A DNA stretch of 53,619 bases from Tepidamorphaceae bacterium (GTDB lineage Bacteria; Pseudomonadota; Alphaproteobacteria; Rhizobiales; JAKSCL01): NCBI GenBank assembly GCA_028289445.1, contig JANQPO010000018.1, forward strand, positions 1 through 53,619, in the 5' to 3' direction. Positions 1 through 8,651 of this stretch are shown one piece after another. A program made the position numbers and the translations under genes. Below the pieces are notes generated by a model. It was given only the letters and a program-made list of their open reading frames with translations, ran no database searches and was not told where the DNA came from. Numbering within the stretch: position 1 is the stretch's first letter; each line of letters opens with the position of its first letter.

Positions 1-65
1 TGCGCTACCGCCCACCAGCCCCGGAAACTATCGTTCAGATGGACCGAAGGTCAGTCATGCACTAA
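1..65 (+). CDS. Transposase C-terminal end, probably IS3-type integrase-core (partial, runs off left edge)
   Basis: Reading in frame from base 3, the open frame ends ...RYRPPAPETIV...MH and stops at TAA 63-65. The string YRPPAPE is the usual C-terminal signature of IS3-type (integrase-core, DDE) transposases, where it follows the 'HSSLGYRPPAPE' region. Only about 20 codons are inside the window, so the DDE residues cannot be seen and it is unknown whether the element is intact. The next 40 bases, including ttggaccactcaagtgggg, are probably the terminal part of the element, but I cannot define the inverted repeat. The identification rests on one short motif. Confidence 0.5.
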   Translation, partial: RYRPPAPETIVQMDRRSVMH

Positions 66-229
66 CAATCAGATTGGACCACTCAAGTGGGGCTGATCAT
101 GAGCCTCCGAGCAACTTGCCCACGTTGATTGATGATTGGATGGCTTTGCGCCACGTTAGAGTGCCGGGCGCACAGAAAGTCCGAACCCGACCCAGACGCA
201 GGGATCGAGACCGCTCAAGATCGAAAAGT

Positions 230-1759
230 TTATCCGACCACTTCAGACAAGCCGAGAAACCAAGCTTCAAATGAAGCGCGTTCAGCTGCGCTCATATGCA
301 ACCCATGCTTCGTTCGTCGATCCAAAATGTCGCTCGCATCGCTCGCCCATTCATGATCGGTCAAATAGCGCGCCTCGATCTCAAAGAAGTTAGGCCCGAA
401 TTGCCGTCCGAGGTCGGCGGTCGTGGACACACCTGAGAGGAGTTTTGGGGCGCGTGTCCCGTAGAGCCTGGCGTAGTGGTGGGTCAGTGGCGGTGGAAGG
501 AAGGGGAAGTCCTGTTGCAGTTGGCGCGCGAAGCGCTCGAAATTCGCATCCTCGATATCGCCGCCGGGAAGCGCTGCAGTCTTCGTCCACTCGCCTTTCA
601 TATCGGGAAAGAAGGGCCGGAGCTTCTCCATTGCGTGTTCCGAGAGCCTTCGAAACGTGGTGATCTTGCCGCCAAACACCGAAAGCAGCGGTGGCTGACC
701 GTTCGGCGCATCGACCTCGAAGATGTAATCCCTGGTCACGGCGCTGGGGTTATCTGCCTCGTCATCGTAAAGTGGGCGCACGCCCGAAAAGGAATGGCAA
801 ACATCTTCCCTGGTGAATTGCCGCTTAAAATAGCGATTCAAAGCCATCAGCAGGTAGTCGACTTCACCAGCGTCAACGGTGACGTCCTCGGGATATTCGT
901 CAAACGGGATGTCGGTTGTCCCGATCAGTGCGAAGTCGCCCTCATACGGATTGACAAAGATCACCCGTTTGTCCGTGTTTTGGATGACATAGGCTTGAGG
1001 TCCGTCCCAAAATTTCTTCAAGACGATGTGGCTGCCCTTAACGAGGCGCACGCTTCGGGATGAATTCAGGCATGCCACACGGCCGATCACGTCGTTGACC
1101 CATGGGCCCGCCGTGTTGACAACAGCGCGGGCTTTTATGACGGTTTTTCGCCCAGTAGTCGTGTCTTCCAGGTCGACATTCCAGTGACCGTCTTCACGGT
1201 GGAGAGACCTACAGGCGGTACGCGGATGGATCGCCGCACCGCGTTCTTTCGCGTCCAGCGCGTTCGAGACAACGAGCCGTGCATCGTCGACCCAGCAGTC
1301 CGAATATTCGAAAGCCTTGGAAAAGCTATCCTTGATAACGACGCCTTCCGGGGCGCGGCGCAGATCAAGGACACGAGTTCCGGGAAGCTTCTTGCGGCCG
1401 CCCAGATGATCGTAGAGAAGCAGGCCAAGCCGTATCAGCCAGGCCGGGCGATCGTCCGGACTATGGGGCAGAACGAATCGCATCGGCCAAATGATGTGTG
1501 GCGCAGCGCTCAGAAGGACTTCACGCTCAATCAGCGCCTCTCGAACCAGCCGGAACTCATAGTACTCCAGATATCGCAGGCCGCCATGGATGAGCTTTCC
1601 GGAACGTGAACTTGTTCCCTGCGCGAGATCATCCTTCTCGCACAGAACAACAGACAATCCCCGACCCGCCGCATCGCGCGCGATGCCAACGCCATTGATG
1701 CCGCCGCCGATGACAAGGAGGTCGATGATTTCGCCAGGTTTCGTCACTGATGCCGGCAC
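230..1759 (-). CDS. eryB: FAD-dependent polyol-phosphate dehydrogenase, GlpD/EryB family
   Basis: A 509-residue protein of the GlpD family, which oxidises sn-glycerol-3-phosphate or, in its EryB branch, erythritol phosphate, passing electrons to quinone at the inner membrane. The N-terminus has the dinucleotide-binding loop GGGINGVGIARDA at about residues 18-30. The family blocks HGGLRYLEYYEFRLVREA and NTAGPWVND follow, then a C-terminal DAO_C domain after about residue 390. The start is GTG at 1757-1759; an in-frame GTG four codons later is also possible. It is the last gene of the minus-strand polyol operon, after an eryA-like kinase and a hydroxyacid dehydrogenase. The family is clear from sequence. 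The preference for EryB over glycerol-3-phosphate dehydrogenase comes only from the eryA and eryD neighbours. Confidence 0.8.
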   Translation of the reverse strand: MPASVTKPGEIIDLLVIGGGINGVGIARDAAGRGLSVVLCEKDDLAQGTSSRSGKLIHGGLRYLEYYEFRLVREALIEREVLLSAAPHIIWPMRFVLPHSPDDRPAWLIRLGLLLYDHLGGRKKLPGTRVLDLRRAPEGVVIKDSFSKAFEYSDCWVDDARLVVSNALDAKERGAAIHPRTACRSLHREDGHWNVDLEDTTTGRKTVIKARAVVNTAGPWVNDVIGRVACLNSSRSVRLVKGSHIVLKKFWDGPQAYVIQNTDKRVIFVNPYEGDFALIGTTDIPFDEYPEDVTVDAGEVDYLLMALNRYFKRQFTREDVCHSFSGVRPLYDDEADNPSAVTRDYIFEVDAPNGQPPLLSVFGGKITTFRRLSEHAMEKLRPFFPDMKGEWTKTAALPGGDIEDANFERFARQLQQDFPFLPPPLTHHYARLYGTRAPKLLSGVSTTADLGRQFGPNFFEIEARYLTDHEWASDASDILDRRTKHGLHMSAAERASFEAWFLGLSEVVG

Positions 1760-1864
1760 CGTGCCCTGAACTCATCGGATAGACCGGGGTTGAGACTGTT
1801 GGCGTTCACTTCCGAGCCCGTTCTATCTTCGTGATGGTCATGAACCAGTCTTCTTTCCAATCGA

Positions 1865-2902
1865 TCAGTTGGGATTGATCGGGGGGAGCCCGCAAAGATG
1901 ACGCCGAACCTCCTCCGCCGCCTGTTCCGCGGCATAGGTCACCGTCCGCACGGATGCGCCCGCGATATGGGGTGTGAGGGTGACATTGGGCAGTTGCAGG
2001 AGTGGCCAGTCCAAGGGCACGGGCTCGACGGCGAATGTCTCAAGCATCGCGCCGCCGAGATGGCCTGATACGAGAGCATCGTAGAGGGCATCATAATCCG
2101 TCAATGGACCGCGGGCCGTATTTACAAACAATGCCCCCGGTTTCATCTGCGAAAAGGTTTCCGCGTTCATCATCTGGCGCGTTTCGTCAGTAACCCGAGG
2201 ATGCATGGTCACGACATCCGCGCGCGCCAAAAGCTCATCCAAGCCAACTTGCTCGACGCCTGCATTCAGGTCATCTGCGGAAAGTTGGACGTAGGGGTCG
2301 GCAACGAGTATCCGCGTCCCGAATGCGCGAAGGAGCTTGACGACTTTCGTGCCGATTTTGCCGTAGCCAACGACGCCAACGGTCATCTCATTCAATTCGC
2401 GCCCTGTCCGGTCGGCGCGATATAAATCACCGCGCCATTCGCCGTTGCGGAGCGATTCGTGCCCGGACCGGATGAGGCGCGTCTCTGCAAGGATGGCGCC
2501 GATCGTAAACTCCGCAACCGCGGACGCATTTCGGCCCGGTGTGTTCACGACCGCAATTTGATGCTCCCGGGCCGCTGCCATGTCGATATTGACCGGACCG
2601 CCACGCGAAACCGCAACGAATTTGAGGCTTGGAAGGCGCTCGAACATGCTTCGGGACAGGGGTGCGAGATGCGTCACGAGAATTTGCGCGTCGTCGATAA
2701 AGTCGACGATCTCGTCGGGCTCGCCAAAATACTCTTTCAACCCGTCCATGCCGCTGGCAGCGTAGCCATGTTCCATTGGCTCATCCGGCCACTTCTGCTG
2801 CATCGTGCGGATATCGAGATCGTCTCCGCACACGGCTTCGATCTTCTCCTGAAAGACCTCCGGCAGCATAAACAGATCGCCGATGATCGCGATTGAGCTC
2901 AT
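1865..2902 (-). CDS. NAD-dependent D-2-hydroxyacid dehydrogenase
   Basis: A 345-residue member of the D-isomer-specific 2-hydroxyacid dehydrogenase family, which reduces 2-oxoacids or oxidises D-2-hydroxyacids with NAD(P). The Rossmann motif is GYGKIG (residues 179-184). The catalytic set appears as R264 (NTARGPL), E293 (AVEP) and H312 (TPHIAG). The start is ATG 2900-2902, which overlaps the kinase stop codon as ATGA; an upstream in-frame start at 2938 would lie inside the kinase and is less likely. It sits between the eryA-like kinase and the GlpD/EryB enzyme, where known ery operons carry no such gene. The substrate is not evident. A role on an oxidised tetrose or tetronate side product of polyol breakdown is inference. 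Confidence 0.85.
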   Translation of the reverse strand: MSSIAIIGDLFMLPEVFQEKIEAVCGDDLDIRTMQQKWPDEPMEHGYAASGMDGLKEYFGEPDEIVDFIDDAQILVTHLAPLSRSMFERLPSLKFVAVSRGGPVNIDMAAAREHQIAVVNTPGRNASAVAEFTIGAILAETRLIRSGHESLRNGEWRGDLYRADRTGRELNEMTVGVVGYGKIGTKVVKLLRAFGTRILVADPYVQLSADDLNAGVEQVGLDELLARADVVTMHPRVTDETRQMMNAETFSQMKPGALFVNTARGPLTDYDALYDALVSGHLGGAMLETFAVEPVPLDWPLLQLPNVTLTPHIAGASVRTVTYAAEQAAEEVRRHLCGLPPINPN

Positions 2903-4458
2903 GCGCTGGCCCTCCGGTGATCGGAGAGCGTTTCCCATACCGGCCGCAACCGATCTCTCGCCTGCGCGTAAGCCGGGTAGACGCGATCGTAGACCTCACA
3001 GAGTTCCGCATCCGGGCTTTCGATGTCGCCGAGAAGCGGGGTCACCCATTCCGAAACGCACCCGTCCATATCGTCGTAGAGACCGATGGCAACGGCGGCC
3101 ATCATGGCAGCTCCGGCGGCCCCAGCCTCTTCACGCTTAGAGGTGCGAAGCTTAGCGTCCAGTACCGCCCCGAAAACCGAGCGCAGCGCCGCGCTTCGTG
3201 CAGCGCCACCCGTCAGTCGGATTTCTGAAGGAAACGGCCCCATCGCCGCGTAACAATCCCGGCCGGCGAGCGCCAGACCTTCCACGACGCTGCGCATGAG
3301 ATCGGCAAAACCGTGACGGGATGATAGGCCGATGAAACCGGCGCGCGCATTAGCATCGATAAACGGGCCACGCTCGCCAGCCTCGGAGATATAGGGCTGG
3401 TAAAGGAGTGCGCCCGGCGACGTCTCGTCGATCCATCGATCGATCGCTGGAATAAGGTCCGCGCGCGTTCGCTCCGTGCCTTGAGTGGCCAAGAGACCAA
3501 TTGCAACATCGAGGAGCCAATCGATATTGATGGTCGATGCCATATTGGTCTGCAACTGCGTGAAGACACCGGGAACCGGCATCGGCATCGTGTATCCGGT
3601 TCGGTCGTCGTTCAGGGTGACGGCTTCGGGAGACGACACTAGCCGCATGTGGACGCCAGTCGATCCAACAATAGTGCAGCCAAGTTCAGCATCGCGCTCG
3701 TAAAGGCCGGCGCCAAGCGCGGTGCAAATGATATCGACATAGCCGAGGACGATCGGCGTGCCATCTGGAAGACCGATCTCGTCCGCAGCGCTCGGCATAA
3801 GAGCGCTCGGTTCGCTGACGCCATCCACTATGTCTGGAAGAAGGTGCCGGTGGCGATTGAGGCCGAGGATACGGATCACATCGTCGGAGTACGCGCGCGA
3901 GCGGAAATCGCCGAAGGTGAATGTGCCTTCCGATGGATCGGTTGCACGATCGCCGGTCAGCTTGAAATATATCCAGTCTTTGCAGTGCATTGCGTGGCTG
4001 GCGCGCTCCAGGAGCTGTGGGGCATGCTTCGCCAACCAATTGAGTTGCGGCCCCTGTTGGCAAGCGGCAAGTCCTGTCGCGGTCGCGGCAAACCGGTCCT
4101 GATCCTCCGGCCGAGAGCGCATCTCCTTTGCAATGTCCGACGACCTTGCATCAAGCCAGAGCCAGGCAGGAGCAACCGGTTCGCCCGAAGCATCAATCAG
4201 CCAGGTTCCATCACCTTGCCCGGTGACCGCGATCGCTGCGACGCGGCTTGAGAGGTTGGGCACCTTGTCGGTGAGACCGCGAAGCGTACGAGCGGTTTCC
4301 GTCCAGGTCCGATCCATGTCCTGTTCAGAGCCGCCATCGTCCGATGTCTCATAGGTGTTGGGAATAGCGTCGACGGCGAGCTGGCGGCCCTTGAGGTCGA
4401 AAGCGACGGCCTTGATGACCGATGTCCCGGCGTCTATGCCGATGATGACGTCCTTCAC
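2899..4458 (-). CDS. eryA: FGGY-family carbohydrate kinase, erythritol kinase EryA-like
   Basis: A 519-residue cytoplasmic kinase, the length usual for erythritol kinase of Brucella and rhizobia. It is predicted to phosphorylate erythritol or a related polyol on entry. The N-terminal phosphate-binding loop reads GIDAGTSVIKAVAF (residues 7-20). Further EryA-like blocks are AVTGQGDGTWL, AWLWLDARS and GYVDIICTALGAGLYE. The C-terminal domain carries the second FGGY signature, LTGGAARSAALRSVFGAV, near residue 410. The start overlaps the upstream ATPase stop by 4 bases and the end overlaps the hydroxyacid dehydrogenase start by 4 bases, so the genes are translationally coupled. FGGY membership is certain. 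EryA rather than xylulose kinase rests on remembered similarity to EryA plus the EryD-like regulator in the operon. Confidence 0.8.
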   Translation of the reverse strand: MKDVIIGIDAGTSVIKAVAFDLKGRQLAVDAIPNTYETSDDGGSEQDMDRTWTETARTLRGLTDKVPNLSSRVAAIAVTGQGDGTWLIDASGEPVAPAWLWLDARSSDIAKEMRSRPEDQDRFAATATGLAACQQGPQLNWLAKHAPQLLERASHAMHCKDWIYFKLTGDRATDPSEGTFTFGDFRSRAYSDDVIRILGLNRHRHLLPDIVDGVSEPSALMPSAADEIGLPDGTPIVLGYVDIICTALGAGLYERDAELGCTIVGSTGVHMRLVSSPEAVTLNDDRTGYTMPMPVPGVFTQLQTNMASTINIDWLLDVAIGLLATQGTERTRADLIPAIDRWIDETSPGALLYQPYISEAGERGPFIDANARAGFIGLSSRHGFADLMRSVVEGLALAGRDCYAAMGPFPSEIRLTGGAARSAALRSVFGAVLDAKLRTSKREEAGAAGAAMMAAVAIGLYDDMDGCVSEWVTPLLGDIESPDAELCEVYDRVYPAYAQARDRLRPVWETLSDHRRASA

Positions 4459-5585
4459 GACACAAGCTCCGCGCCGTGGGCGATCGCGTCGCCGCTGTCG
4501 GGATCGAAAATGTGCAAATTCTCGGGATTGAGGTCCACCTTGATCGCATCGCCCGGTCTGACGTCGGCTCGGTCATGCTCGACCAGCACGAGCGTGGCGC
4601 CTGCGAACTCGGCCGCGATATGGCTCTGGTCGCCCAGCCACTGATTGACGATGACCTTGGCATCGACGCCTTGATCCTTCGTGCGATGAACCGCATACGG
4701 CCGGATGCCTACGACAATATTGCCCCGGTCGACGATGGAGTCGCGGACTGAGCCTGAAAACGCGTCGTGCGGATAGTCGAGTGACAGACCGCTGCCGAAA
4801 TCGAGATGGACGCGACCATCCTGATCGCGCACGCTGGCATTGAAAACATTCATCGGCGGCTCGCCGACAAAGGTCCCTGTAAACAGGTTCTCTGGGCGGT
4901 CCTTGATGATCTCCGGCGTATCGAACTGCTGAAGAATGCCATCTTCCATCACCGCAATCCGGTCCGAAAGGGCATTGGCCTCCGTTTGATCGTGGGTCAC
5001 GAGGATCGCCGTTAGGCCCCGCTCCTTGATGAAGTGCTTGATCCTGCCGCGAAGCAAAGCACGAAGCTGCGGCTCCAACTGACCCATCGGTTCATCGAGC
5101 AAGTGAAGGGCCGCATCGCGAATCAGCGCGCGGCCAAGCGAGGTGCGTTGCTGCTGTCCGCCGGAGATCGAACTCGGATAACGGTCGAGAATGTCCTCGA
5201 TTTCCAGCATGCGAGCGATTTCCGTCACTTTCGCTGCGACGACGCTCGGTTCCAGTTTTGCCGACTTTAGGGCGAATGCGATGTTCTCCCGCACCGTCAG
5301 CGGCGGGTAAAGGGAATAGCCCTCGAACGCCATCGCAACGTTGCGTTTCGCGGGCGGGCGGCGGTGGATTTCCTGTTCAGCGATCGAGATCGATCCCGCC
5401 GAGACTTCCTCAAACCCGGCGATCATGCGCAACGTCGATGTCTTGCCGCAGCCGGATGAACCAAGAAGCGCGACGATCTCGCCCTTCTTGACGTCCATCG
5501 ATACGTTCCGGACAGCATGGACGCCATGGCCGATCGGTCCATAGAATTTGTCGACGTTTTTCAGGGACAGGGCTGTGTCCATCAC
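4455..5585 (-). CDS. Sugar/polyol ABC transporter ATPase, CUT1 (MalK/UgpC) type, second subunit
   Basis: A 376-residue nucleotide-binding subunit with a C-terminal TOBE/MalK-type regulatory domain. Walker A is GSSGCGKTS, the signature is SISGGQQQR, Walker B is HLLDEP with the catalytic Glu present, and the switch is VTHDQ with the His present. The Q-loop, normally MVFQxYALYP, reads MAFEGYSLYP, so the Gln is replaced by Glu. The gene is translationally coupled at both ends (ATGA overlaps). It probably forms a heterodimer with the other ATPase of the operon (5582-6700), as GlpS and GlpT do in the rhizobial glycerol transporter. The complementary loss of motifs in the two subunits supports an asymmetric pair. 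Confidence 0.9.
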   Translation of the reverse strand: MMDTALSLKNVDKFYGPIGHGVHAVRNVSMDVKKGEIVALLGSSGCGKTSTLRMIAGFEEVSAGSISIAEQEIHRRPPAKRNVAMAFEGYSLYPPLTVRENIAFALKSAKLEPSVVAAKVTEIARMLEIEDILDRYPSSISGGQQQRTSLGRALIRDAALHLLDEPMGQLEPQLRALLRGRIKHFIKERGLTAILVTHDQTEANALSDRIAVMEDGILQQFDTPEIIKDRPENLFTGTFVGEPPMNVFNASVRDQDGRVHLDFGSGLSLDYPHDAFSGSVRDSIVDRGNIVVGIRPYAVHRTKDQGVDAKVIVNQWLGDQSHIAAEFAGATLVLVEHDRADVRPGDAIKVDLNPENLHIFDPDSGDAIAHGAELVS

Positions 5586-6700
5586 GCCGCTTCCCCTTCG
5601 GCGACCGTTGAAAGAAGGGACGCGCCGACACGCTCGCCCGATTCGCGGTCGAACAGCAGGGCCTTGTCCGGTGCAATCGCGATATGGGCCGTTCCGCTCG
5701 AAGGCCCCGGTGTCCCGGCAGGCCGAGAAATCAATATTTCACGACCGTTGGCCGTCGTAGCGAGCGTCACTGTCTTTTCGTTCAGCGGTGTTTCGGCCTC
5801 AATTTCAACCGGGATGGCGTGTCCATCGCCTGCCTCCACAAAGCTGACGGTTTCGGGTCGAAAGCCGAGGACACATGCCTGACCGTCGCGCACCTTCACG
5901 TCGCCAGGCAGGTTTAGCGGAACACCGGATATCTCGGCAAAAAAGCCGTGAACGCCGGTTCGAACGGTGACGTCCAACAGATTGATCGTCGGATCCCCGA
6001 ACAACCTTGCGATCTCGATATTCGCGGGTTTGAGGTAGATTTCCGCAGGTGTTCCGAGTTGTTCAATCTGCCCGGCAGACATGACGGCGATACGGTCGCC
6101 CAGCGCCATTGCTTCCTTATAGTCCTGCGTCACGTAGATGACCGTTGCGTTCCGGTCGGCTAGAAGGCGCGGCAACTCAAGCCGCATTTCGAAGCGCAGC
6201 TTTGCGTCAACGTTGCGCAGGGGGTCGTCGAGAAGCAGGATCGGCGGGGACCCGACGAGCGCACGGGCCAAGGCCGTGCGCTGCTTCTGGCCGTTCGATA
6301 GCTCGCGTGGCGCATGGCTGAGGACGTGATCGATCCTCAAGAGCTTCGCAACGGCCTCAACGCCGTCTTTCAACGCGCCCCTTGTCTGCTTACGGGCTTC
6401 GAGTGGGCTTGCGATGTTGTCGAAGGCGGACATGTGCGGAAACAAGGCAAAGTTCTGAAACGCCATGCCGACGCCGCGATCTTCCGCCTCCACATCCGTC
6501 ATATCCTCGTCGCCGATCAGGACGCGACCGTCTTCCGGCTCAACCACGCCGCAAATCAGGCGAAGAAGTACTGTCTTGCCCGCACCGGAGGGACCGAACA
6601 AAACCAGTGTCTCGCCTTCTGCGACCGTGAGCGAGATCCGGTCCAGGACCGTTAGATCCTTGTAGCGCTTGGTGATGTTTTGAAGCTCGACCGATGCCAT
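5582..6700 (-). CDS. Sugar/polyol ABC transporter ATPase, CUT1 type, first subunit with degenerate catalytic site
   Basis: A 372-residue nucleotide-binding subunit of the polyol importer. Walker A is GPSGAGKT and the Q-loop MAFQNFALFPHM is normal. The signature is LSNGQKQR instead of LSGGQ. Walker B reads ILLLDDP, so the catalytic Glu is Asp. The switch reads VTQDY, so the His is Gln. A TOBE/MalK-like domain occupies the last 130 residues. Two altered catalytic residues suggest that its own ATP site hydrolyses slowly or not at all, while it supplies its signature motif to the partner's site. The start is 4 bases after the permease stop and the end overlaps the next ATPase by 4 bases. Transporter class is secure; the mechanistic reading is inference from residues. 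Confidence 0.9.
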   Translation of the reverse strand: MASVELQNITKRYKDLTVLDRISLTVAEGETLVLFGPSGAGKTVLLRLICGVVEPEDGRVLIGDEDMTDVEAEDRGVGMAFQNFALFPHMSAFDNIASPLEARKQTRGALKDGVEAVAKLLRIDHVLSHAPRELSNGQKQRTALARALVGSPPILLLDDPLRNVDAKLRFEMRLELPRLLADRNATVIYVTQDYKEAMALGDRIAVMSAGQIEQLGTPAEIYLKPANIEIARLFGDPTINLLDVTVRTGVHGFFAEISGVPLNLPGDVKVRDGQACVLGFRPETVSFVEAGDGHAIPVEIEAETPLNEKTVTLATTANGREILISRPAGTPGPSSGTAHIAIAPDKALLFDRESGERVGASLLSTVAEGEAA

Positions 6701-6704
6701 AGGG

Positions 6705-7571
6705 CTATCCCTTCACCGCACCAAGGGAGAGTCCCTCGACCAGATATCGCTGGGCGTAAAGGGCAAGCGCTAGCGTCGGTGCGACCGACAGGACGATGCC
6801 GGCGGCAATTTGTCCGTACTGAATACCCGACGCGGTGATGAACGCGAGCGCGCCGACGGTCACTGGCTGCTTATCCGCGGATGCTAGAACGAGGGCGAAG
6901 ATGAAATTGTTCCACGCGAAAATGAAGGCCAAAAGCCCGGCCGCCGCAATGCCCGGTCCGGCGAGTGGCAGCGCGATCTTGCGAAATGTCGCAAACCAGG
7001 AGTGGCCGGCAATCCGATAGGCGTATTCAATGTCGGGCGAGATGTCTTCGAAATAGCCGCGCACGATCCAGAGGATCAAAGGCAGACAGATCAGCTGATA
7101 CACCCAGACGAGCCCGAAGTACGTATCCGCCAGGCCGATCTGCTGAAAGTAAAGTGTCAGAGGGAGCAGGACCAAAAGCGGTGGGGCGAAACGAAACGAC
7201 AGGAGGGTAAAGGCAATGTCTTCCGACCCTCGAAACTTATGTCTTGCGAAAGCGTAGGCCGCAGGCACACCAAGCGCGAGCGCGACGGCCACCGACGAGA
7301 CCGAAAGAAAGACGGAGTTCCAAAGGTTGCGCATGAAGTTGATTTCAAGCGTGGCCGCATTTGTTTCCAGCTGCCCGGTGATAATCCCACGATAGTTGGA
7401 CAGCGTGGGCTCGAAAATCATCGAAGGTGGAACACGCAGGATCGTCTCATTGGTCTGAAACGACATGAGGATGATCCAAAAGATTGGGAACATGAAAAAG
7501 ATCACGACGGCCGTCAGCGCGCTTGCCCGGAGGACCTTTTCGAGCGTCGATGTGTGTTCCATGCCGCTCAA
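6705..7571 (-). CDS. Carbohydrate ABC transporter permease (MalG/UgpE type)
   Basis: A 288-residue inner-membrane permease with six predicted transmembrane segments. The first is near residues 15-35. The cytoplasmic EAA-type loop (IEYAYRIAGHSWFATFRKIALP) lies near residue 190. It belongs to the CUT1 family and pairs with the permease at 7568-8524, whose stop it overlaps by 4 bases. It should form half of the membrane pore of the polyol importer. The C-terminus (LVEGLSLGAVKG) has the usual MalG-type ending. The substrate is inferred from the eryA/eryD context, not from the permease itself. Confidence 0.9.
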   Translation of the reverse strand: MSGMEHTSTLEKVLRASALTAVVIFFMFPIFWIILMSFQTNETILRVPPSMIFEPTLSNYRGIITGQLETNAATLEINFMRNLWNSVFLSVSSVAVALALGVPAAYAFARHKFRGSEDIAFTLLSFRFAPPLLVLLPLTLYFQQIGLADTYFGLVWVYQLICLPLILWIVRGYFEDISPDIEYAYRIAGHSWFATFRKIALPLAGPGIAAAGLLAFIFAWNNFIFALVLASADKQPVTVGALAFITASGIQYGQIAAGIVLSVAPTLALALYAQRYLVEGLSLGAVKG

Positions 7572-8524
7572 GCCTCTCCACGCGCGCGCTCACGCAGGCG
7601 CAGCCAGTTTTTGATGAAGATATTGGATATGAAGAATGTGATCGCCCACAGGATCATCAGCAGTGCAGCCGAGCGCCCGACATTCGTCGACTGGAAGAAG
7701 TTTAGGTACGCTTCGACCTGGAAGACAGTTAGCGTGTCGCCGGGACCCCCCTGTGTCATAGCGTAGATGATGTCGAACTGTTGGATCGATTCCAGAAGCC
7801 TGAACAGCGTTGCCGTCAAAATGTAAGGCGTGAGCATCGGCAGAGTGATCCGCCAGAATTGCTGAAGCCTGGGAACGTTGTCGAGGGCGGCTGCCTCAAA
7901 CGGTTGTTTTGGAAGAGATCGCAAACCCGCCAGAAGCAGGATCATAATGAAGGGCGTGTAGACCCATGTGTCGACCAATATGACGGTGAACAGGGCTGTA
8001 TCCGACGATGCCGCCCAACGGAAGTCGTCGACGCCGACAAGCGTTAGGAGATAGCTGAGAATCCCGAACCCGGGATTGGTCATCAACTTCCACATCAGGG
8101 CAGCCAGCGCCGGCGCTGTCATCAGCGGCATCAACAGCATGATGGAAATGAAATTGTTGACCTTCGTGCGCTTCTGCAGAAGGAGGGCGATTCCTAGCCC
8201 GAGAAGAAGCTGCAAGACGACCGTCAACCCGGCATAGAGCAGCGAGACATTGAGCGTGTTCCAAAAGCCGGAGTCGGTTATGAAGTTGAGGTAGTTCTCG
8301 CCCCAGTTCATTTGACGCGCCCATGGCTGCGAAAGCCTGTAGCGCTGAAGCGAGTAGAAAACGGCGGTGAAGAACGGGATCAGAATCCCGATGCAAACAA
8401 GCAATGCGGGCAGGCTAAGGAGATAGGGCAGCGTCCGCTTTCCGATCTTAAATCGGCGTCGTTTTTGCTGGACTGCCGCTGTCATTGTCATTTGCAACAA
8501 CTCATCATTGGCTGCACGGCGCAA
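7568..8524 (-). CDS. Carbohydrate ABC transporter permease (MalF/UgpA type)
   Basis: A 318-residue (306 from the later start) CUT1 permease with six predicted membrane segments. The EAA loop EAAALDNVPRLQQFWRITLP has Asn where the family usually has Gly (EAAxxDGA). Two starts are possible, ATG 8524 or the in-frame ATG at 8491, which gives a more usual N-terminus (MTMTAAVQQKRRR). It follows the binding-protein gene after about 130 bases that hold a hairpin, and overlaps the second permease by 4 bases. It acts with that permease and the two ATPases to import the polyol delivered by the binding protein. Confidence 0.88.
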   Translation of the reverse strand: MRRAANDELLQMTMTAAVQQKRRRFKIGKRTLPYLLSLPALLVCIGILIPFFTAVFYSLQRYRLSQPWARQMNWGENYLNFITDSGFWNTLNVSLLYAGLTVVLQLLLGLGIALLLQKRTKVNNFISIMLLMPLMTAPALAALMWKLMTNPGFGILSYLLTLVGVDDFRWAASSDTALFTVILVDTWVYTPFIMILLLAGLRSLPKQPFEAAALDNVPRLQQFWRITLPMLTPYILTATLFRLLESIQQFDIIYAMTQGGPGDTLTVFQVEAYLNFFQSTNVGRSAALLMILWAITFFISNIFIKNWLRLRERARGEA

Positions 8525-8599
8525 GGTCGAACAATGAAACTGCGCTGATTGGGCCTAAGCCCCAACTGGCATATCGCAAATGGGCTTGTCTCGGATAGA

Positions 8600-8634
8600 G
8601 GGGAGCACGCCGCTAGAACCACGGCGCACTCCCC
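8600..8634. terminator. Hairpin between binding-protein and permease genes of the polyol operon
   Basis: Arms ggggag (8600-8605) and cgccg (8608-8612) pair with cggcg (8622-8626) and ctcccc (8629-8634), with a small ca/ca internal loop. It begins 17 bases after the binding-protein stop. No T-run follows on the minus strand, so it is more likely an mRNA-stabilising or attenuating structure, giving excess binding protein, than a full terminator. Confidence 0.6.
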
Positions 8635-8651
8635 GCTAGGAAGACTGTTGG

